Part shown: positions 59,098 to 64,000 of the stretch, in pieces
How positions within the stretch are numbered: the first letter of the stretch is position 1
Layout of the letters: each line of letters begins with the position of its first letter
Assembly: GCA_965641885.1 (NCBI GenBank)
Contig: OZ282574.1
Location: 4,526,001 to 4,590,000 of the forward strand
Reading direction: 5' to 3'
DNA from: Pseudophaeobacter sp965641885
GTDB taxonomy: Bacteria > Pseudomonadota > Alphaproteobacteria > Rhodobacterales > Rhodobacteraceae
DNA length: 64,000 nt
Translations under genes and position numbers: made by a program
Notes under the pieces: generated by a model
What the model saw: only the letters and a program-made list of their open reading frames with translations
What the model was told of the DNA's origin: nothing
Database searches by the model: none

Positions 59098-61230
59098 TTA
59101 GTCTTCTTTTGCTTCGGGAGCCATTTCTTCGCCGGTTTCCTGATCGATCATTTTCATCGACAGACGAACCTTGCCGCGATCGTCAAAGCCCAAGAGCTTC
59201 ACTTTCACTTCCTGGCCTTCCTTCAGAACATCCGAAGGGTGGTTCAGGCGGCGGTTTTCGATCTGGGACACGTGCACCAGGCCGTCGCGCTTGCCAAAGA
59301 AGTTCACGAATGCACCAAAGTCGACGATTTTCACAACTTTACCGGTGTAGACTTTGCCTTCTTCGGGCTCGGCCACGATGGAATAGATCATGTCGTAGGC
59401 TTTTTTGATCGAATCACCGTTTGGCGAGGCAATCTTGATGATGCCTTCGTCGTTGATGTCGACCTTGGCGCCGGAGACTTCGACGATCTCGCGGATGACC
59501 TTACCGCCGGACCCGATAACTTCACGGATCTTGTCGGTTGGGATCTGCATGGTCTCGATGCGTGGGGCGTGGATCGAGAAGTCAGCAGCGCCGGACAGGG
59601 CTTTGTTCATCTCACCCAGGATGTGGATACGGCCGGCTTTGGCCTGCTCCAGGGCTTTTTCCATGATCTCGGGCGTGATGCCTGCGATCTTGATGTCCAT
59701 CTGCAAGGAGGTGATCCCTGCTTCGGTACCGGCCACTTTAAAGTCCATGTCGCCCAGGTGATCTTCGTCACCCAGAATGTCGGACAGGATCGCATAAGAG
59801 CCGTCGTCTTCGAGGATCAGACCCATGGCCACACCGGCAACCGGTGCTTTCAGCGGAACACCCGCATCCATCATCGAGAGCGAACCACCACAAACAGACG
59901 CCATCGAGGATGAGCCGTTTGATTCGGTGATCTCAGAAACCACGCGGATGGTGTAAGGGAAGTCGGTTGCCGCAGGCAGAACCGCCTGAAGCGCGCGCCA
60001 TGCCAGCTTACCGTGACCGATTTCGCGACGGCCAGGGCCGCTCACACGACCAACTTCACCAACCGAATAGGGAGGGAAGTTATAGTGCAGCAGGAAGTTG
60101 GATTTGAAGTTGCCGTGCAGCGCGTCGATGAACTGCTCGTCGTCTCCGGTGCCCAGCGTGGTCACAACCAGACCCTGTGTTTCACCGCGGGTGAACAGGG
60201 CAGAGCCGTGGGTCCGGGGCAGCAGGCCGGTTTCGGAAACGATGTCACGGATCTCATCGGTGGCACGGCCATCGATACGCTTGCCGGTTTTGACAACGTC
60301 GCCACGCAGAATGCCAGCTTCGAGCTTTTTCAGCGCGGAACCCAGGTTCATGTCTTCCAGCTGTTCGTCGCTCAGAGCATCTTTGATGGTGGTGCGGGCG
60401 GCGGCAACAGCACTGGTGCGCTCTTGCTTGTCGCTGATCGCAAAGGCTGCGCGCATTTCGGTCTCGCCTGCGGCCTTAACAGCAGCATAGAGATCGGAAT
60501 AGTCGGGCGCTTCAAAGTCGAACGGCTCTTTGGCGGCGTCTTCTGCCATGGAAACGATCAGATCGATAACCGGCTGGAAGGCGTCGTGGGCGAATTTAAC
60601 CGCACCCAGCATTTCAGCTTCCGACAGCTCATAGGCCTCGGATTCAACCATCATCACGGCGTCTTTGGTGCCAGCAACAACCAGATCAAGGCGCTGTTCG
60701 GGGTTCAGGCGCAGGTCCTGCATATCGTCAACTGTTGGGTTCAGAACGTATTCGCCACCCTCATAGCCAACACGGGCACAGGCGATTGGGCCCATGAACG
60801 GCGCGCCAGACAGGGTCAGCGCAGCAGAGGCGGCGATCATTGCAACCATGTCCGGGTCATTGACCAGATCGTGGCTCAGCACGGTGCACATCACCAGAAC
60901 TTCGTTTTTGAAGCCAGGCACAAACAGCGGGCGGATCGGACGGTCGATCAGGCGCGCAGTCAGTGTTTCTTTTTCGGTGGGGCGCGCTTCGCGCTTGAAG
61001 AAACCGCCGGGTACTTTACCCGCAGCGTAGTATTTTTCCTGGTAGTGTACGGTCAGGGGAAAGAAGTCCTGGCCGGGCTTTTGCTTGCGGGCAAAAGTCA
61101 CGTTGGCCATGACAGAAGTTTCACCCAGGGTGGCGATGACCGAGCCATCAGCCTGACGGGCAACTTTGCCCGTTTCCAGTGTCAGCGTTTCTTCGCCCCA
61201 CTGCATCGATTTTTTCGTAACGTTGAACAT
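59098..61230 (-). CDS. pnp: Polynucleotide phosphorylase
   Basis: A 710-residue phosphorolytic 3'-5' exoribonuclease and component of the RNA degradosome. Two RNase PH core domains: ASVCGGSLSMMDAGVPLKAPVAGVAMGL in the second, with catalytic Asp region ILGDEDHLGDMDFKVAGT. The KH domain (IREVIGSGGKVIREIVEVSGAKVDI) and S1 domain (GKVVKIVDFGAFVNFFGKRDGLVHVSQI) are at the C terminus. Start ATG 61230 follows a short hairpin leader. No rpsO is seen next to it. Confidence 0.97.
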   Translation of the reverse strand: MFNVTKKSMQWGEETLTLETGKVARQADGSVIATLGETSVMANVTFARKQKPGQDFFPLTVHYQEKYYAAGKVPGGFFKREARPTEKETLTARLIDRPIRPLFVPGFKNEVLVMCTVLSHDLVNDPDMVAMIAASAALTLSGAPFMGPIACARVGYEGGEYVLNPTVDDMQDLRLNPEQRLDLVVAGTKDAVMMVESEAYELSEAEMLGAVKFAHDAFQPVIDLIVSMAEDAAKEPFDFEAPDYSDLYAAVKAAGETEMRAAFAISDKQERTSAVAAARTTIKDALSDEQLEDMNLGSALKKLEAGILRGDVVKTGKRIDGRATDEIRDIVSETGLLPRTHGSALFTRGETQGLVVTTLGTGDDEQFIDALHGNFKSNFLLHYNFPPYSVGEVGRVSGPGRREIGHGKLAWRALQAVLPAATDFPYTIRVVSEITESNGSSSMASVCGGSLSMMDAGVPLKAPVAGVAMGLILEDDGSYAILSDILGDEDHLGDMDFKVAGTEAGITSLQMDIKIAGITPEIMEKALEQAKAGRIHILGEMNKALSGAADFSIHAPRIETMQIPTDKIREVIGSGGKVIREIVEVSGAKVDINDEGIIKIASPNGDSIKKAYDMIYSIVAEPEEGKVYTGKVVKIVDFGAFVNFFGKRDGLVHVSQIENRRLNHPSDVLKEGQEVKVKLLGFDDRGKVRLSMKMIDQETGEEMAPEAKED

Positions 61231-61540
61231 GTCAGCATCCTATATGGGAGCACTCCCAGGCGGATCCCGGGTCTCCCGTTGCATGTAGCGGCCGCATTGC
61301 CGCCGGCTTCTTCCATCTTTATTTCGCGTGTCGAAGCCAGGCACGTGTCTCAGATAGGCCGCCCATACAGGAGATTGGCCCGAAATGAAAGCAAAAGAGC
61401 CGGGGGCGGTCTCTTGTGGTCACAACCACTGGCGATATAGTGTTGGACCGTGAGGACGACCTCCCCTGCAGGATGCGGGCCAGCACGCGGGACGGCCCGG
61501 TTTAGGGCCAGACGCCACGGCCAGAATTCAGAGGCAGCCC
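61231..61540. promoter_or_regulatory. 310-bp divergent spacer between pnp and the PACE gene, with pnp leader hairpin
   Basis: TGGGAG-CA-CTCCCA (61245-61258) is a 6-bp hairpin 14 nt before the pnp start, near its ribosome binding site; in E. coli a longer pnp leader hairpin is the RNase III/PNPase autoregulation target. No ORF was accepted in the rest. AGAGG at 61530 is the ribosome binding site of the PACE gene. Confidence 0.4.
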
Positions 61541-61969
61541 ATGCGCAGCACAGCAGATCGGATCCGCCACGCGGTCAGTTTTGAACTCATCGGGTTGTTG
61601 GCCGTAACACCGCTGGGGTCCTGGGCCTTTGACCTTGAGATGCATGCAATTGGTGTGGTGGCTCTGGTGGGGGCTACGCTTGCGACCCTGTGGAACTATG
61701 TGTTCAACCTCGGCTTTGATCGCGCCATGATGCGCTGGCTGGGTCACACGCGGAAATGGCCCGTCTTGCGCATCTTGCACGCGCTGCTGTTCGAGCTCGG
61801 ATTGCTGGCCGTGTTGCTGCCGTTTATCGCATGGTTCCTGCAAATCGGGCTGTGGACCGCTTTGATGATGGATCTTGGCTTTGCTGGATTTTATCTCGTT
61901 TATGCCTTTGTCTACAACTGGGCCTATGACGTGATCTTCCCCATACCAGAGCAGAGCTGCGCCGACTAA
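61541..61969 (+). CDS. PACE family efflux transporter
   Basis: A 142-residue proteobacterial antimicrobial compound efflux (PACE/AceI) protein: two tandem bacterial transmembrane pair domains, each with two helices (FELIGLLAVTPLGSWAFDLE, AIGVVALVGATLATLWNYVFNLGFDR; ILHALLFELGLLAVLLPFIAWFLQIG, DLGFAGFYLVYAFVYNWAYD). Glu in the first helix (FELIG) is the proton site of AceI. AceI exports chlorhexidine and short-chain diamines. The stop interlocks with the ArsR gene (61966-61969). Next to a PLP decarboxylase, amine export is plausible. Confidence 0.9.
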   Translation: MRSTADRIRHAVSFELIGLLAVTPLGSWAFDLEMHAIGVVALVGATLATLWNYVFNLGFDRAMMRWLGHTRKWPVLRILHALLFELGLLAVLLPFIAWFLQIGLWTALMMDLGFAGFYLVYAFVYNWAYDVIFPIPEQSCAD

Positions 61970-62292
61970 TGCGGCTGGCTGGCCGTGCTGAAGGTGCTGG
62001 CGATCTGTTCCAGGGCGCGCTGATCGGCCTTGTAAAACACCCAGTTCTTGATCTTTTTTGAGCTGACAAGCCCGGCCTGTTCCAGGGTCTTCATATGGCT
62101 GGTGACAGTAGGCTGGCTGAGCCCCACCTTGTCGGTGATAAATCCGACGCAGACGCCATCCTCCACCAGGTCGCCATCGCGTTGCGGCGGAAAATGGCGC
62201 TCGGGGTCGAGCAGCCAATCCATGATCTGCACCCGATGCGGGTTGGCCAGGGCACGCAGGGCCGGCAGGGTACTGAGGAGGGGGCTTTTCAT
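61966..62292 (-). CDS. ArsR-family winged-helix regulator
   Basis: A 108-residue ArsR/SmtB regulator: LPALRALANPHRVQIMDWLL, VGLSQPTVTSHMKTLEQAGLV (recognition helix), KNWVFYKADQRALEQIAS. There is no CxC metal motif in the alpha3 position (VEDGVCVGFIT has one Cys), so a metal sensor of the ArsR type is unlikely; it may sense a metabolite or redox signal. ATG 62292 lacks a good ribosome binding site; a GTG 14 codons upstream is an alternative. Divergent from the decarboxylase gene with only about 60 bp between, so it likely controls it. Confidence 0.85.
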   Translation of the reverse strand: MKSPLLSTLPALRALANPHRVQIMDWLLDPERHFPPQRDGDLVEDGVCVGFITDKVGLSQPTVTSHMKTLEQAGLVSSKKIKNWVFYKADQRALEQIASTFSTASQPH

Positions 62293-62351
62293 ATAGTATA
62301 ATTTCAATATAGATTGTTTTCGATATGGAATCACATCCGGGAGAGACTGCC

Positions 62352-63710
62352 ATGAATGAGATTGAGTTGCTACAGGAAGCCGATCGACGGGCGCGTGATT
62401 ATGTGGCGGGCGCGGATGCGCGCCGGGTCTTTCCGGCTGATGCGGAAATCACCGCGCTCTCTGGTTTTGACGAACCCCTGCCCACGCAGGGCCATGCCGC
62501 AGCCGAGACAATCGCCCTGATGGATGATCTCGGCTCTCCTGCCACGGTGGCCTCAAATGGGCCAAACTATTTTGGCTTTGTCATTGGTGCCAGCCTGCCG
62601 GTCGCAGCCGCAGCCGAGCGTCTGGCACTGGCCTGGGATCAATGTGCCTCGACCGAGGACGGCAGCCCAGCAGCCTATGCCATTGAACGGCAGGCCAGCA
62701 AATGGCTGCTCGACATCCTCGATTTGCCAGAGCAGAGCGCGGTGGCCTTTGGCACCTCTGCCACCGCATGTGGATTGAGCTGTCTGGCGGCCGCGCGGGC
62801 TGAGCTTTTGGCGCGACAGGGCTGGGATGTGGTCAATGATGGCCTAGCCGGCGCCCCCGAGGTGCGGGTGATTGTCGCCGCCAGCACCCATGTCACGATC
62901 CGCAAGGCGCTGCAGGTTCTGGGCTTTGGCTGGAGCCGGGTGATCAAGGCACCGGTGGATGACAAGGGGCGCATTCTACCGGATGAGCTGCCCGAGATGG
63001 ATGCAAATACGCTGTTGGTGCTGCAGGCGGGTGAGGTGAACACTGGAGAGTTCGACCAGTTTTCCGAGATCATTCCCCGCGCCAAGGCGGCGGGCGCCTG
63101 GGTGCATGTGGATGGCGCCTTTGGTCTCTGGGCGCGGGCTGCCCCTGTGTTGCGGCACCTCACGACGGGCATTGAGGGTGCGGACAGTTGGACCACCGAC
63201 GGGCATAAATGGCTCAACACGCCCTATGATGGCGCCATGGCGATCTGTCGCGACCCTGAGGCGCTGGCGCGGGTGATGAACAGTGATGCGGCCTATTCCA
63301 GTGCCTCGGCAGAGGCGCAAAAGAACCTGACGCTGGAGTTCTCCCGCCGCGCCCGTGGCATCCCGATCTGGGCCGCCTTGCGCAGCCTTGGCCGCGAGGG
63401 TGTCGCTGATCTGGTGACGCGTCACCATCATCAGGCACAGCGCGTGGCCGTTGAGCTGCAGGCGGCGGGGTTTGAGGTCTTGAACCGGGTGGTGCTCAAT
63501 CAAGTGCTGGTACGCGGGACGGATGACGCTGCCACGCAAGCGATCCTGAGGCAGGCGCAACATAGCGGCACCTCATGGTTTGGCGGTACGGTCTGGCAGG
63601 GACGCCCGGCCTTTCGCATCAGCCTGTCGTCCTTTCGCACCGAGGACAGACATGTGGATGAGCTGATCGCTTTGCTGTGCCGGATTGGTCCCAGTGGCGC
63701 GGGCGCATAG
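62352..63710 (+). CDS. PLP-dependent decarboxylase (group II, aromatic-L-amino-acid decarboxylase-like)
   Basis: A 452-residue group II PLP decarboxylase. PLP Lys is in TDGHKWLNTPYDG; other motifs: NGPNYFGFVIGASLPVAAAAE, GTSATACGLSCLAAARAEL, ASTHVTIRKALQVLG, VLQAGEVNTGEFD, VHVDGAFGLWAR. The subgroup covers Asp, Glu, tyrosine, tryptophan and related decarboxylases and some C-C lyases; substrate not decidable. ATG 62352 with GGGAGAG 9 nt upstream is preferred. Divergent ArsR gene and PACE exporter beside it suggest a regulated amine-producing and amine-exporting module. Confidence 0.88.
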   Translation: MNEIELLQEADRRARDYVAGADARRVFPADAEITALSGFDEPLPTQGHAAAETIALMDDLGSPATVASNGPNYFGFVIGASLPVAAAAERLALAWDQCASTEDGSPAAYAIERQASKWLLDILDLPEQSAVAFGTSATACGLSCLAAARAELLARQGWDVVNDGLAGAPEVRVIVAASTHVTIRKALQVLGFGWSRVIKAPVDDKGRILPDELPEMDANTLLVLQAGEVNTGEFDQFSEIIPRAKAAGAWVHVDGAFGLWARAAPVLRHLTTGIEGADSWTTDGHKWLNTPYDGAMAICRDPEALARVMNSDAAYSSASAEAQKNLTLEFSRRARGIPIWAALRSLGREGVADLVTRHHHQAQRVAVELQAAGFEVLNRVVLNQVLVRGTDDAATQAILRQAQHSGTSWFGGTVWQGRPAFRISLSSFRTEDRHVDELIALLCRIGPSGAGA

Positions 63711-63742
63711 GGCAGGGCGCGCGTCGCAAGCTGGCGCAGGCC

Positions 63743-64000
63743 TTAACCGGGTGTCGAGCTTCGCGCCAGTTTTGCGGTCCGCGCCAGTGTAGCGGCCTCG
63801 GCACGGTCCAGGCTGGCCAGTGTCTGTTCCAGACTGTCGCCTCTGGCCTTTGTTTTGCGCCAGACGGCGCGGCAGGAGGCCGGGGACCAGGGTAGTTTTG
63901 CCGTCCGCATCCAGAGGCGCAGCGCCTTTGGCAATTGGTCATAGGCCGCCATAGGGTCCTGGCTGCGCTTACGTCGCTTTAAGCCGGTCGTCCCCAGATT
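63743..64000 (-). CDS. DUF6525 family protein, truncated by window edge (5' end missing)
   Basis: The frame is open to the end of the window, reading NLGTTGLKRRKRSQDPMAAYDQL and then LPWSPASCRAVWRKTKARGDS to LARTAKLARSSTPG (86 visible residues). The LKRR.R..DPM.AYD.LP..LR.W start is typical of the Rhodobacteraceae DUF6525 family, a short protein of unknown function. The internal Met at 63952 is therefore not the true start. In related genomes it can lie near rbfA/truB/rpsO, which would be to the right of this window. Confidence 0.7.
   Translation of the reverse strand, partial: NLGTTGLKRRKRSQDPMAAYDQLPKALRLWMRTAKLPWSPASCRAVWRKTKARGDSLEQTLASLDRAEAATLARTAKLARSSTPG

Noticed and set aside
60013..61440. 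A 475-codon open frame antisense to pnp
   Set aside because: It covers an intact PNPase on the other strand and shows no recognisable motif.
1..64000. tRNA, rRNA, CRISPR, prophage, transposase or integrase
   Set aside because: None was recognised in either strand by motif or structure; no repeats of CRISPR type.

Overview
The window is a contiguous piece of an alphaproteobacterial chromosome, most likely a marine Rhodobacteraceae of the Roseobacter group. The reasons are the gene families and their neighbours: leuS / DUF3576 lipoprotein / porin, a CenR-like regulator, amidase / aminotransferase / ftsK / lolA, DUF6525, an aerobic CO dehydrogenase cluster, large FAD-GcvT methyl-amine dehydrogenases and a TRAP transporter. 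I saw no rRNA, tRNA, CRISPR array, insertion sequence or prophage. Genes are tightly packed, with many ATGA, TGATG or TAATG overlaps.

Layout. 1-17 kb is mostly core housekeeping: leuS start, DUF3576 lipoprotein, major porin, YggS, L,D-transpeptidase and GTP cyclohydrolase II, CenR-like regulator, exonuclease III, thioredoxin-TPR / LON-domain / Trm112, a UbiH-type hydroxylase, amidase, DapC-like aminotransferase, FtsK and LolA. 17-26 kb is a minus-strand one-carbon module: two 816-residue dimethylglycine/sarcosine dehydrogenase-like proteins, a homocysteine methyltransferase, a GlxA-type regulator, a GFA (formaldehyde-glutathione-like) protein, a LysE exporter and an XRE-cupin regulator with two clear palindromes upstream. 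26-36 kb carries a methionine sulfoxide reductase, thiolase, a STAS/anti-sigma kinase pair, gamma-glutamyltransferase, HspQ, an AEC transporter, a lytic-transglycosylase-like lipoprotein and a chemoreceptor coupled to a small membrane protein.

35.8-44.4 kb is a form I aerobic carbon monoxide dehydrogenase locus: coxC (MHYT-LytTR regulator), then coxM-S-L-D-E-F, a tiny 33-codon ORF, and coxG. CoxMSL is the Mo/Cu-flavin-FeS enzyme, CoxD/E/F are maturation factors and CoxG is the quinone/membrane link. Two 12-bp direct repeats exactly 21 bp apart lie between coxC and coxM and are a good candidate for the CoxC binding site. 44.4-50.3 kb holds a GMC oxidoreductase divergent from a Tat-exported TRAP transporter and an IclR regulator, with a palindrome in the divergent spacer.

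50-64 kb is mixed: DUF1272, RarD, SGNH hydrolase, NTF2-like protein, RluA, fucosyltransferase, a glyoxalase-related protein, aldehyde dehydrogenase, Prx6-type peroxiredoxin, GT25, pnp, then a PACE exporter / ArsR regulator / PLP decarboxylase group and the 3' part of a DUF6525 gene. A recurring oddity across the window is short (11-26 bp) tandem duplications in intergenic spacers, several spanning a stop codon or duplicating a ribosome binding site.
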